Of a DNA stretch of 64,000 bases, positions 43,380 to 55,950 are shown piece after piece; positions within the stretch are counted from its first letter, which is position 1, and every line of letters begins with the position of its first letter. The stretch is from NCBI GenBank assembly GCA_004352715.1, contig SCFE01000046.1, forward strand, positions 895,651-959,650, in the 5' to 3' direction. The notes under the pieces are model-generated. The model ran no database searches. It worked only from the letters and a program-made list of their open reading frames with translations, and was not told where the DNA came from. The position numbers and the translations under genes are program-made. This stretch comes from Hofstenia miamia (taxonomy: Eukaryota > Xenacoelomorpha > Acoela).

Positions 43380-44165
43380 TATTTTCTCTTGACAGTTTTA
43401 CTCATTAGTCTTTGACAAATCATCATGAGGCAGTATACGCTTGAACAACGTTTCCAAATTATTCAGATTTTTTATCAAAATAATCGTTCTCTTAAAGGTA
43501 CTTTAAGAGCATTACGGTCATTTTATGGTCCCAATCAACAATTCAACGTTTGGTGAAAAAATTTGAATCCACATTTACACTACATAATGTGACAGTGCCA
43601 GTAAAACAAAGAAAAGCACGAAGTGAATAAAATATTGCTGCCGCTAGAGCTTCAGTTGAACAAGACCCAAATCAGTCTCTCACACACCGTTCTCAACCAT
43701 TGGGCATCTCTGTGACATCATTATGGCGAATTTTGCGAAAGGATCTTGGTCTACATCCATACAAGATCAAATTGACACAAGAACTGAAGCCGCTTGATCA
43801 TTTTAAGCGTCGGACATTCGTCAATTGGGCTCAACAGTAACTTGAAAATGATGCCGATTTTCACCGCAAAATCATCTTCAGCGACGAAGCTCATTTTTGG
43901 CTCAATGGGTTTGTAAACAAACAAAATATGCGTTATTGGTCAGGCAACAACCTTCACGTGTTGCATGAGACACCATTACATCCCGAAAAAATTACAAACG
44001 TGCAAACGTGCCCGAGGGGGCCATGCTAAAGAAATTGAATTTCATTCATAATGTAATTGAATGTACTTTGATGTGAAAAAAAAAATTCATTGATATCTCA
44101 AACAGTTTACGTTTTATTTCAAAATAACATATGAGCGCTCATAATGAAAAACCCTTTACAATATC
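43380..44165 (+). mobile_element. Mariner-family transposon, internally deleted
   Basis: The frame starts MRQYTLEQRFQIIQIFYQ at 43435 (DNA-binding HTH) and continues after a small frameshift as STIQRLVKKFEST, then ARASVEQDPNQSLTHRSQ, GISVTSLWRILRKDLGL, PYKIKLTQELKPLDHFK, and KIIFSDEAHFWLNGF with the first catalytic Asp, to ETPLHPEKI. Stops interrupt it (about 43554, 43628, 43840). The second and third catalytic residues are missing: sequence jumps at about 43998 to a 3' end (KEIEFH-like, then aaaaaattcattgatatctc and tatgagcgctcataatg) typical of this family. The family is widespread in arthropods. Confidence 0.8.
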
Positions 44166-44192
44166 TTTAAACTTAGTTATTGGCTTGAGACC

Positions 44193-44802
44193 CTACCAAT
44201 TAAAAATGTATGGCGATAACGGTTATTTGTTGGTAATTTTTGAACGGAAACTGCTATGGTTATTAAAAACCGTTTATTTTAGGTAGTTTTGTATCGGAAG
44301 CGGTAACTTTTTTAAAATAACTATAAATTTGAAAGGAAAATGTTATGAAAAAGTGCTTATTTTTGATTATTTTATAACTAAAATGGCTTTCGTTAATTTT
44401 TGGTTTTTAAAAGGTGATTTTTCAGTAATTCAATATTATAATAATATTAATTTATTTAGAAATTGATTCCATAAAAAATATAAAACCTTGATTAAGCAAG
44501 CATTTTAAAATAGTTTTTTACAAACATATTATTCATAGAAAATGTGTAATTGAAGGCTCATACAATTTTGAAGCAAAATTCATTTTGCATTTTTTTACAC
44601 ATGTATGGTTATGCCAAATGGAAAACGTTGTTTGTCGTAAAAATGGTTTAAAATGGCTTTAATTTGGTTTCAAAAACAGGTTATTTCCTGGTTAAAAACG
44701 GCAGGGGTTTCTGCCTGGATAATTAAAAAAAGGTTTTATGACAATTTGGTTATAAAATAAGGGTTTGTTTTTGGTTGAAATTCAGTTATTTTTTTGCTTG
44801 GG
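44193..44802. mobile_element. MITE-like element, second copy of the 59281 family
   Basis: The left part ccctaccaattaaaaatgta then gataacggttatttgttgg, and the right part ggttataaaataagggtttg ending tttttttgcttggg, match 59281-60159. Internal sequence is an AT-rich set of ggttat-type repeats. No open frame. The left edge is approximate. Confidence 0.5.
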
Positions 44803-45173
44803 TTGTGAGTCCAAATAAATCATGTTCTCTTGTTGAAAAAATTTCATCCCTGTTACACCATAGGTTTTGTGGAAGCTGATATATTAAGTCAACTTGATTC
44901 ACTAAATTTTCAATTATATTTAGAATTATATATATATATAATTTCATGTAGAGCATATGCTTAGAAAAGTACATTTTCAGAGGAAAAGCTCGTCATTCCT
45001 GTTAACATAACTTAACAACGATGAGAAAACAATTTTTTCAATTAATATTTTTATCCGCACTATTAATGTTTACATGCTGCAGAAGTATAAGTTCCTACAA
45101 TAACACAGAATCAGAGGAAACCAATAAACAATAAAACGTTTTATGTTCGTTTTATAGTGGCATAACACGTGGT

Positions 45174-47000
45174 AAGACGTCTTAAGTTGCATCTTCTAAA
45201 CGTCTTATGAAACACCATATTTAAACGTTGTTGAATGCCATCTAGTGTTCACTAAACGATGTTCTAAGCGTCTTTTAAACGTCTTCTAAACGTCTTATAA
45301 AACCGATTTCCAAACTTTCTGATTGAGATCTCGTGTCTATAAATGATATTGTAAAACGTGTTCGGAAAGATGAAGATCATCCGCTCTATTCAGAATTTGA
45401 ATTATCAAGTCAAAGAACGCCAAATAAAATAATAACACTAACGCTAAATGTGTATAATAGAGCAATATTTAAAAACTCCTTGTTTTCATTGATAGTTACT
45501 ATATACAATATACTAACTGGAATCTGTCCGCGACTCCTATAAACAACGCTCAATTCATTTTTACATTGCAACTTCCCATGTTATCGAGTACGTTAGTAAC
45601 CTTAGGAGTACATTGAGCATTAAAGCACATCCTTTACTTCTTTGCAAGTCGTTAATTTCCTTAAATGTGCTGTACAGACGTACGTTTTCAGATAGTAACG
45701 CAATGTTTTAGGATATGAAATTACGATTCTGTTTTGAAAACATGATACTATTGTAAAAATTTTATTTTTCTATCAACTGGATTCAATACTACCATTAAAT
45801 TTTAAACATTTTCATGATGAAGTTCAAATTTGCTCCATTTTGCGATATTAAAAAAAATGCTTTACTAAACATTAACGCTGGTTAAAGCATTGCTGATAAG
45901 TCTTTGCAAGTGCGTATATCTTCGAAAGTCCGTTTATATTTTGCGTTTAAAGTTATTGACCCACTAGATAACATGGGTTGTTGCCATCATATACAGGAAT
46001 TAGAACGACATACATACACACACAACCATATAAGATAAAGCTTCTAAAGTCAGGCTACAACTACATAAGTATACAATTCACTTTATATACGTGCTGATAG
46101 TAAGGAATTTGTGGTAACTTCTATAACTTTCAGGCCTTTGAAGTATACCGCGATGAGTTTCGTGCAATGGAATTTATCAAAAGCCTAATACAACAAAAGG
46201 CTTTGCAATTTATCATTTTATATGATATAAAATAATGATTATTTGAAGCCATTTTGTTACTAAGAAAGTACCACGCACTAGTTAACATGGGCAATGAAAC
46301 AAAAAATTTCTTTTCGAAGTTTTGAACGTGCTTAATGTTATTCGCAGTATACCTAATTGCAGTAATTGGTCAAAACACTGTGCATTCATTCGAAAGTAAT
46401 AGAAAACTTCATAGGATGTTCACACAATCTAGAATAGTGTTTTGGTAATTCAATTATTGCCGTAAGACATGCAGTGTCTTAATGAAAGACATTCTCAAAT
46501 GAACGATTGAGCGGATTAAAAATCACTAGTGCACACTTGGAAAAATTTTGAAAAGCTATTTAATTTGTATATTTTTTAGTTTTTAAATTCAACGGTTTGC
46601 TTAAACTGTAGACTGACTGCTATAAATATCATGGTGATTTAAGTATTTGATAAATTTACAAGTACAATGTTGACATCTGTACGTAAAATATTTTGAATTA
46701 AAATATTTAAATAACACATTTACATAATGGCCTCCTTTTTAATTGGAGGTATACAGTCGTGTATTTAGTAGACCTATGCTATATAATTCTCATAGGTAAT
46801 TATTTTCAAGTGAGTAAAACAAAATCTGAAAATACCAATTTGGCAACATTATTTTGAAATAGAATTTGTTTTGCTGCAGCCGTGCTTATAGTAGGTATTG
46901 CAAAGTGCCAATTGACTATAAATCAAATTTGATATTTCTACTAGCTTGAAAATGAATATATAATCATTACTTAGTTGGAATATATATATATATATATATA
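45174..47000 (+). repeat. Direct duplication, left copy
   Basis: Matches 51204-52321 in the same orientation. It starts with an acgtctt-rich block (aagacgtcttaag and several ttctaaacgtctt) and ends in (AT)n at 46980-47000 beside the gap. About 630 bp (46260-46890) are absent from the right copy. No credible gene inside. Confidence 0.75.
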
Positions 47001-48000
47001 NNNNNNNNNNNNNNNNNNNNNNNNNNNNNNNNNNNNNNNNNNNNNNNNNNNNNNNNNNNNNNNNNNNNNNNNNNNNNNNNNNNNNNNNNNNNNNNNNNNN
47101 NNNNNNNNNNNNNNNNNNNNNNNNNNNNNNNNNNNNNNNNNNNNNNNNNNNNNNNNNNNNNNNNNNNNNNNNNNNNNNNNNNNNNNNNNNNNNNNNNNNN
47201 NNNNNNNNNNNNNNNNNNNNNNNNNNNNNNNNNNNNNNNNNNNNNNNNNNNNNNNNNNNNNNNNNNNNNNNNNNNNNNNNNNNNNNNNNNNNNNNNNNNN
47301 NNNNNNNNNNNNNNNNNNNNNNNNNNNNNNNNNNNNNNNNNNNNNNNNNNNNNNNNNNNNNNNNNNNNNNNNNNNNNNNNNNNNNNNNNNNNNNNNNNNN
47401 NNNNNNNNNNNNNNNNNNNNNNNNNNNNNNNNNNNNNNNNNNNNNNNNNNNNNNNNNNNNNNNNNNNNNNNNNNNNNNNNNNNNNNNNNNNNNNNNNNNN
47501 NNNNNNNNNNNNNNNNNNNNNNNNNNNNNNNNNNNNNNNNNNNNNNNNNNNNNNNNNNNNNNNNNNNNNNNNNNNNNNNNNNNNNNNNNNNNNNNNNNNN
47601 NNNNNNNNNNNNNNNNNNNNNNNNNNNNNNNNNNNNNNNNNNNNNNNNNNNNNNNNNNNNNNNNNNNNNNNNNNNNNNNNNNNNNNNNNNNNNNNNNNNN
47701 NNNNNNNNNNNNNNNNNNNNNNNNNNNNNNNNNNNNNNNNNNNNNNNNNNNNNNNNNNNNNNNNNNNNNNNNNNNNNNNNNNNNNNNNNNNNNNNNNNNN
47801 NNNNNNNNNNNNNNNNNNNNNNNNNNNNNNNNNNNNNNNNNNNNNNNNNNNNNNNNNNNNNNNNNNNNNNNNNNNNNNNNNNNNNNNNNNNNNNNNNNNN
47901 NNNNNNNNNNNNNNNNNNNNNNNNNNNNNNNNNNNNNNNNNNNNNNNNNNNNNNNNNNNNNNNNNNNNNNNNNNNNNNNNNNNNNNNNNNNNNNNNNNNN
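47001..48000. other. Assembly gap (1000 N)
   Basis: Gap between an (AT)n run and the integrase fragment of the fourth gypsy copy. Confidence 0.98.
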
Positions 48001-48975
48001 GCTGTTACTACAGGAAATGGCTAAAATGCTAGAGATAGTGAGAAAAAGAACTACAGCATACCACCCGCAGGCAAACGGTGCGGTAGAGAGATTAAACAGA
48101 ACTCTGATAAAATTAATAAGAGTAACAACAATGAGGATTGGCGGAAATAAATGGAGAGAGGTAGTCGAGATGATAGAATATTTCTACAACACGTCGGTAC
48201 ATTCAACAACAGGAATCACCCCATTCAAGGATATGTTCGGCCGAGAGGCAGCCACACCACTATCAATGCAATATACTGACTACAGCAAAATTTTGAACAA
48301 TGAATATGTAAATTAATTACGCAAACAGATTTCAGCAATTCACGAGACAATATGCCACACTATAAGCGAAACTATAATAAAAAAATTTATGGGCACACGC
48401 ACAAAGTAGGCGACAAGGTCTATGCATTTGCACCAATGAAACTAACAGACACGAATCAGGTTCGCAAATTAAAAACGGTTTGGTCTGGACCACATACAAT
48501 AATGCAAGAATAGCCAAATAATGAATACATGTTAGATAACAGCAGACTACTGCACTTCCAAAATTTAAAAAGAGCAATGGCAGACATTGAAGAAACGAAG
48601 ATAGATGGAAGTGCCGAGTTTAAATTAAGCCAAATAAATGGCAAAGAGGTTATGTACGACATGTGTGATTTAGATAGCCTGCCGGATCAGGAATTCGAGG
48701 AAGAATTCACAGCAGACATTGGAAACAAGCAATTGGAAAGGAGAGTGCAACCCCAGAGGGCTGTGAGAAATAAAACTATATATAACCCTGAAATATGGGA
48801 TATAGATATAATAACTGCATTTAGGAAATTAGAGAAGGATGCATCAGCCACTCAAGAAATGAGTGAAGCGGAATCAACCAACCAAGGGAATCCCTACCAC
48901 AAACATGAGGAGGCAGGTGTGCAGAAGTTCTCAAACCGGATGTTGATTCAAGGGCAGAAAGGACGAGAACAATGA
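48001..48975 (+). pseudogene. Integrase C-terminal half and acidic Pol tail of a gypsy copy
   Basis: Starts inside the integrase core: LEIVRKRTTAYHPQANGA then VERLNRTLIKLIRV with the catalytic Glu (48090), MIEYFYNTSVHSTTGITPF, a stop after NNEYVN (48316), and, after a frameshift, KIYGHTHKVGDKVYAFAP and RKLKTVWSGPHTI. A 148-codon frame (48529-48975) follows with LLHFQNLKRAMADIEETK, DQEFEEEFTADIGNKQ and YNPEIWDIDII. This copy is cleaner than element 2 (TAYHPQ versus TAYQLQ) and so younger. The N-terminal half lies in the gap. The tail function is unknown. Confidence 0.85.
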
Positions 48976-49430
48976 GATGGTCAATAGACGACATAGAATT
49001 AAGAGGCGTCCTAGTAGTACTCAAGGCTGATTCAAGGGCAGAGATACGAATGGACAATCAGCCTCTTTGCAGCATAACTTTCCTTCTGGGGGATCACTTC
49101 ACCGATTCAAGGGCGGTGAAACAACCNNNNNNNNNNNNNNNNNNNNNNNNNNNNNNNNNNNNNNNNNNNNNNNNNNNNNNNNNNNNNNNNNNNNNNNNNN
49201 NNNNNNNNNNNNNNNNNNNNNNNNNNNNNNNNNNNNNNNNNNNNNNNNNNNNNNNNNNCTTCACCGATTCAAGGGCGGTGAAACAACCAGAGTTCCAGGG
49301 GAAGATGTGAGTGGTGGAAGAACCACAGAGATCCGGAAGTGATTCAAGGCTAAAGGTATCTCCACCAGAACCACGGCTGGTCAAGTATTGCAGGTTGTAA
49401 CTGATAGCTGATTCAAGGGCAACTCAGTTG
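48940..49430 (+). repeat. Periodic gattcaagggc repeats, with a small gap (49127-49258)
   Basis: Five copies: gttgattcaagggcag (48943), gctgattcaagggcag (49026), accgattcaagggcgg (49100 and again 49262), agtgattcaaggct (49338) and gctgattcaagggcaa (49407). The 30 bases before the 132-N gap (49097-49126) are repeated exactly after it (49259-49288), so the gap edges overlap. The unit is less decayed here than in element 2. Confidence 0.75.
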
Positions 49431-50048
49431 ACACAAGCGGCACAGGTTCACAGCCTATGGACTGTGAGCTGAGCACCAGCAGATTGCCTTTACGGATGAG
49501 GCAGATAGATATCTCCTCAGAGACAACATCAGAGCGTACGGTAAGATCAAGAGAGAGAGAAAAACAAATGTCTAAAATTGATGGGGAAATGTTGCACCCC
49601 TATTTTATGGCAACCACAAAAATGCGGCACAATGCATTCGAGAAATTGTCTCTGGAAACCAAAACACTAATTAGAAAAACCTTGTCAAGGTTTCTATTAT
49701 AGCAGCTGTTTCCACAGACTGTGACTCAGATTTTACCATCATGGGGGAAGGGGCAGCTATTAATGTATTTAGAGTTGATAATCACCTTCTTGCTCTTGCT
49801 TGTGATCTGGTATTCTTGTGGAGTGGAATAATCAAAATCTCTGGGTCAATTTCTTAATTGCCAACAACACTTTTCAAACAAAGTGCTTTGTGGATTTTAT
49901 TTCACATGTGATATACTTTCATAGTGGCTCACAAGATTATAGGATGACATGAAAATCAGCACAAACTTCCACAGTGGTTCACTGTACAACTAAGCTACAG
50001 TTCCTCCAACAATGCTGGTGGTACACAAAAAACTTTTCTATACTACAA
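49431..50048 (+). other. 3' untranslated part of the fourth gypsy copy
   Basis: Starts with LSTSRLPLRM-like coding that parallels element 2 (tgtgagctgagcaccagcag versus tgtgagccaagcaccagtag). The 81-codon frame at 49457-49702 may be the end of the Pol tail; I cannot assign it. A purine run gggggaagggg at 49743-49753 could be a polypurine tract, but it lies ~300 bp before the LTR start. Confidence 0.4.
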
Positions 50049-50203
50049 TGTAGCATCATCCAAACTAATCAAGCTGCTAACATTGATTTAGAAGAAGACT
50101 AAGATTGAAGACAAATTATGATTAGCAATATTATAAAATTATTTGTATCATGCAACCAAGAAACAATAAGTGTCAACTTTAAGAGATTAGTATCTGTTGA
50201 TAA
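50049..50203 (+). repeat. 3' LTR start of the fourth gypsy copy
   Basis: tgtagcatcatccaaactaa aligns with the start of the LTR at 5403 (tgtagcataatccaagaatt) and the similarity continues to the gap at 50204 (aaattatgatta, atgcaaccaagaaacaa). Confidence 0.65.
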
Positions 50204-51203
50204 NNNNNNNNNNNNNNNNNNNNNNNNNNNNNNNNNNNNNNNNNNNNNNNNNNNNNNNNNNNNNNNNNNNNNNNNNNNNNNNNNNNNNNNNNNNNNNNNN
50301 NNNNNNNNNNNNNNNNNNNNNNNNNNNNNNNNNNNNNNNNNNNNNNNNNNNNNNNNNNNNNNNNNNNNNNNNNNNNNNNNNNNNNNNNNNNNNNNNNNNN
50401 NNNNNNNNNNNNNNNNNNNNNNNNNNNNNNNNNNNNNNNNNNNNNNNNNNNNNNNNNNNNNNNNNNNNNNNNNNNNNNNNNNNNNNNNNNNNNNNNNNNN
50501 NNNNNNNNNNNNNNNNNNNNNNNNNNNNNNNNNNNNNNNNNNNNNNNNNNNNNNNNNNNNNNNNNNNNNNNNNNNNNNNNNNNNNNNNNNNNNNNNNNNN
50601 NNNNNNNNNNNNNNNNNNNNNNNNNNNNNNNNNNNNNNNNNNNNNNNNNNNNNNNNNNNNNNNNNNNNNNNNNNNNNNNNNNNNNNNNNNNNNNNNNNNN
50701 NNNNNNNNNNNNNNNNNNNNNNNNNNNNNNNNNNNNNNNNNNNNNNNNNNNNNNNNNNNNNNNNNNNNNNNNNNNNNNNNNNNNNNNNNNNNNNNNNNNN
50801 NNNNNNNNNNNNNNNNNNNNNNNNNNNNNNNNNNNNNNNNNNNNNNNNNNNNNNNNNNNNNNNNNNNNNNNNNNNNNNNNNNNNNNNNNNNNNNNNNNNN
50901 NNNNNNNNNNNNNNNNNNNNNNNNNNNNNNNNNNNNNNNNNNNNNNNNNNNNNNNNNNNNNNNNNNNNNNNNNNNNNNNNNNNNNNNNNNNNNNNNNNNN
51001 NNNNNNNNNNNNNNNNNNNNNNNNNNNNNNNNNNNNNNNNNNNNNNNNNNNNNNNNNNNNNNNNNNNNNNNNNNNNNNNNNNNNNNNNNNNNNNNNNNNN
51101 NNNNNNNNNNNNNNNNNNNNNNNNNNNNNNNNNNNNNNNNNNNNNNNNNNNNNNNNNNNNNNNNNNNNNNNNNNNNNNNNNNNNNNNNNNNNNNNNNNNN
51201 NNN
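50204..51203. other. Assembly gap (1000 N)
   Basis: Gap between the LTR start and the right copy of the direct duplication. Confidence 0.98.
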
Positions 51204-52321
51204 ACGTCTTAAGTTGGATCTTCTAAACGTCTTATATTTAAACGTTGCTGAATACCATCTAGTGTTCACTAAACGATGTTCTAAGCGTCTTTTAAACGTC
51301 TTCTAAACGTCTTATAAAACCGATTTCCAAACTTTCTGATTGAGATCTCGTGTCTATAAATAAAATAATAACACTAACGCTAAATGTGTATAATAGAGCA
51401 ATATTTAAAAACTCCTTGTTTTCATTGATAGTTAATATATACAATATACTAACTGGAATCTGTCCGCGACTCCTATAAACAACGCTCAATTCATTTTTAC
51501 ATTGCAACTTCCCATGTTATCGAGTACGTTAGTAACCTTAGGAGTACATTGAGCATTAAAGCACATCCTTTACTTCTTTGCAAGTCATTTATTTCCTTAA
51601 ATGTGCTGTACAGACGTACGTTTTAAGATAGTAACGCAATGTTTTAGGATATGAAATTACGATTCTGTTTTGAAAACATGATACTATTGTAAAAATTTTA
51701 TTTTTCTATCAACTGGATTCAATACTACCATTAAATTTTAAACATTTTCATGATGAAGTTCAAATTTGCTCCATTTTGCGATATTAAAAAAAATGCTTTA
51801 CTAAACATTAACGCTGGTTAAAGCATTGCTGATAAGTCTTTGCAAGTGCGTATATCTTCGAAAGTCCGTTTATATTTTGACGTTTAAAGTTATTGACCCA
51901 CTAGATAACATGGGTTGTTGCCATCATATACAGGAATTAGAACGACATACATACACACACAACCATATAAGATAAAGCTTCTAAAGTCATGCTACAACTA
52001 CATAAGTATACAATTCACTTTATATACGTGCTCATAGTAAGGAATTTGTGGTAAGTTCTATAACTTTCAGGCCTTTGAATTATACCGCGGTGAGTTTCGT
52101 GCAATGGAAGTTTATCAAAAGCCTAATACAACAAAAGGCTTTGCAATTTATCATTATATATGATATAATATAATGATTATTTGAAGCCATTTACATTGGC
52201 TACGCCTTTTGCGCCGAAGCGTGTTTATTGCAAAGTGCCAATTGACTATAAATCAAATTTGATATTTCTACTAGCTTGAAAATGAATATATAATCATTAC
52301 TTAGTTGGAATATATATATAT
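51204..52321 (+). repeat. Direct duplication, right copy
   Basis: Same orientation as 45174-47000, with small indels and an internal deletion near 52190; it ends in the same ttagttggaatatatatata junction. A third, partial copy of its gatgagtttcgtgcaatgga segment is at about 53089-53280. Confidence 0.75.
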
Positions 52322-52750
52322 ACACAATTGAAACAAAACCACCCAACAGAGAAGGGCATTGGGTACAATGATTTGGATTCGGGTCAGGTGTGCTCATGAA
52401 GCAGGTTCTGTCGGGTAATTGTCGGGTATGATAAACTGAATAATATGTAGTATCATTATTAAGCAATTGAAGATAGCTTAAATTATTTTACGCATCCTTT
52501 AATCTCGCAAATATAGGCATCCGCAACCTTCATCATCAAGGACATTAAGATCCGATTCACAAGAGACTGTTTTCGGAGCAAGTTTTTACAACATATATTT
52601 CTTAATTCCGCCTAATTATTTATATTTCCTGTAAAGTTAAATTATTCTGCACGTGTATTGGTCTGAAGAGGTCTTACAGATGCCTCAGTGATACTTGGAA
52701 AGCGGCATCAATAACTTTCCCTATCAACTGTTGACGTTCAACTTTTTTAC

Positions 52751-53074
52751 GTCACTTGATCTGTGATCTTAAGCTGAAATTATAAATCCTTTGTGAATTT
52801 CATGCTTAATTTCACTTTGAACTATTTATTGTGCAAATTATAAATATTATGTGAAAGCAACATTTGAATCTTGAATGTCTACCTATAATTTTTTTAATCA
52901 TTCATTATGCAAATTTAGCATACTGCCAAACTATAAATTTAAAATTTTGCATCACATCTATATATAGTAAGCAGGATATTAAAAGAATTTTGACCAAGTT
53001 AATTGAAAGTCAAGTACCCAGTTAAACCAGATAATATGCTATGTATCTGTGGCATATAGGTTGAGAGCAGGTTT
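52751..53074 (+). repeat. Dispersed repeat, inverted copy at 62622-63007
   Basis: Starts gtcacttgatctgtgatctt and includes catgcttaatttcactttga, tttgcataatgaatgatt-like and aaccagataatatgctatgt. The other copy is on the opposite strand about 10 kb away. Non-coding. Confidence 0.7.
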
Positions 53075-53280
53075 CACATGTTTCGGATTCTGCGGTAACT
53101 TCTCTAACTTTCAAGCCTTTGAGGTATATCGCGATGAGTTTCGTGCAATGGAAGTTTATCAAAAGTTTGATACAACAAAAGGCTTTCCAATTTATCATTT
53201 TATATTATATAATATAATGAATACTTGAAGCCATTTTGTTATATCGACTGCGCATCTTGCGCCAAGGAGCGTTTGCTGAA

Positions 53281-53967
53281 GTCACAAAGGAATCTAAGAA
53301 AATACCACATTCTCAAATCTAAAATAAAAGTTATATGATAATAGAAAAAACAATGGGTACATTGAGTTTCTTAGCAGTCCACTAGGAAATTATGGAAAAA
53401 TCTAAATGTAGCTAATATTGGAATGTCAGTTGAGTAGAATATTGACTTCGTTGCTTTGATAAAAATGTCATAATAAATATTGTATTTCTTTAATTTACAA
53501 TAGTTTTTAATTTCGAAAATATATCATTTTAAAATGTACACGTCATTTTCCTATTGTTCACCATAAATAGAGGTTTTGATAATTTCAGTAGTCAATTAAT
53601 ATCGAATACTAACCAAGAAATATTTTTTGAAACAATCTGCCATATTTTTAATACTTCATAATTTTTAGAACATAATATGAGTCTCTCAATGCAAAAATCT
53701 ATACAATTTTACAAATTCAGTTTTAACATTTCATATAGAAGCATTGTAGTTACTTTATCTAGTTCTATATTTTAAAACTCGCAATCTTAATTACATAGTA
53801 TGAAATACAACACAAACTTTTATTTATAGTGGGAATAATTCAATTGCTACATTGGATTAGATTGTCGCAGGTTGCTATACATATACGGCCGCAATCAATT
53901 ATTTTTATAAAAACTCATCATTAGACTAATAAGATATTCTAATATACATATGGCTTCAGTGACGTAG
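53281..53967. other. No gene recognised
   Basis: AT-rich spacer between repeats. Confidence 0.5.
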
Positions 53968-53968
53968 C

Positions 53969-53969
<1 letters not shown>

Positions 53970-54009
<40 letters not shown>
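53970..54009. repeat. (TA)n microsatellite followed by a single N (54010)
   Basis: About 40 bp of (AT)n, then one N, then the repeat 54011-54292. Confidence 0.9.
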
Positions 54010-54010
54010 N

Positions 54011-54292
54011 ATTTAACTCTTAGGTTATTGGCGCTTTCAATTGTCTATCTGTATACATATTGTTTGTTTTGTACTAAGAAATCACAGGATTGTATAGTCA
54101 TCTAATATATAACATCATTTTTTCTAAATATTAAAAATATGAAACAAATATTTTGAAAAAGAATTCATGAAAAATGAGCTAAATTGCCGTATTTTTAACC
54201 AGAATATTTGTATAAATGCAAATTATGGAGTATTTTTGGTAGAAAATATTCAAAAATTTTATTTTCAAGGATTACTTTTAAATTTTAAATGA
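54011..54292 (+). repeat. Dispersed repeat, inverted copy at 63695-63982
   Basis: Starts atttaactcttaggttattg and continues tatctgtatacatattgttt, both matched by the complement of the window's last bases. Both copies end on a (TA)n run. Confidence 0.75.
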
Positions 54293-54912
54293 TGGCAAAC
54301 AGCAGGTTTTCGATACTATGGCATTAACATTTAAATGTAACAGTAAGCATACAAATCTGCTAACTTACTAAATGATTTAGTAAAAATTATAAATTTTAAA
54401 ATTATGTACAATTTTGAAATAATACTGTTAAGTCGTGAAAAAACTTTTCTGCTCAATTGTAGCTTTTTTTACATAACGGTTAATTTCAAGGTGTCCAAGT
54501 ATTTATGAAGGCATCATTTTTAACATACATTTACCCAATAACAAATTTTGTTGGCATTAACGAAACTAGTGGTAACAAATTAACGAAACATTTTGGTGAC
54601 AATGGTACCTTTTTGTTTCGTCTTTTGTAATGAAAATTAACCAAAATTTTATTTCAAAAAATAACCAGAATGTGTCGTCTTTTAGTTGTGAAAATTGTAC
54701 TCAAAATTGTAATAAAAACATGATGTATAAACATGTAATACATTTAAGTGTCAAAGATGGGCCTGCTCTTGCTCTTCGTGTCCTGCAAAATGAAAAATCG
54801 ATATAAGGATCTGTCTTCAATGAAATATTATCAGGAATGAAGAGCATAGTCTGATGCAATTTAACGAAAATTGCAATGTAATCACATCTGTTCATTCCTT
54901 CATGCAATATGC

Positions 54913-54913
<1 letters not shown>
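54293..54913. other. No gene recognised
   Basis: AT-rich; a (TA)n run follows at 54916-54949. Confidence 0.5.
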
Positions 54914-54950
<37 letters not shown>

Positions 54951-55950
54951 GCAATTCAACACAATCATATTCATCTAATATAAATTATACTCTATAAAAA
55001 TATTAAAAAAATTCCTTACATTTTCAGTTTCCAAATGCTGATCAATTAAATATACATAACAATCATATCTTGCAAATGCATAGATATATTTATGTAAATC
55101 TTACCAAGTTGAATTTGAAAGTTATAACGTATATCTGATTGATCCTTGATTCTTGTAATGTAATGGTTTATTGCAGTTTGGAGTTAGAGTCATTCGTGAA
55201 TGAAACGTTGCAAGAAGTTCTTCTTTAGCAAATGCTCTTGGTGCACATTTATAAGACAATTAATAAATCTTGGTATCTAATTATGCAGCTTTACTTTTAA
55301 GAAAAATAAATATACCTTTAACTATATTTTTTCTGTTTTTTGTTTTAAGTTGAAGCCATTTCCCGTCTTGTTGACAATTATCATATTTCTAAAGAAATTT
55401 ATGATTTAGGTGAAATTATTATAAATTTCGCAGTGTATTTTAGAAATATCCAATAATATAGATGTGATTATGAAAAATAAATATCTAATTAATCAACATT
55501 TCCTGCGAATGAAGCGAGTTAGAGTTCAGCTGTGTTGTTGAGTCTAAATCTTTTAGAAATTGATCAGCATATGATAGGTTAATTTAGTATTAGAAGTAGA
55601 GTGAACCAAAATTCTGCATGCTACGTGGATGACAAGCATATACTCCCAAAGATCTTCTTTAATACTCCACAGAATAAAACTTGTGCAAGATACTAAATAC
55701 AAATATTATAACAAGTAAGAAAATTAAAAGTGAATAGTAAAAGGTTCACACTGAAAGAATTGTACGATATTTCGTTTCCTTAAATCGATGTATATGAATA
55801 CAATTTTTATATCCTCTTAGACCTATTACCAAGGGTGCACTACTTAAAAAAAAGTGTGGAAGGGGGACGCAAATATTGTTTTTTACAAAATGACTGCATG
55901 TAATCAAATAAAATGAGGCCATTTATCATAAATCATTTTTCTACACTTTA

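Noticed and set aside
49743-49753. Polypurine tract of the fourth gypsy copy (gggggaagggg)
   Set aside because: It lies ~300 bp before the recognised LTR start instead of adjoining it; kept only as a possibility.
52200-52466. 88-codon minus-strand frame with PDPNPNHCTQCPSLLGGF
   Set aside because: It straddles a (TA)n run and a repeat boundary and shows no family feature.
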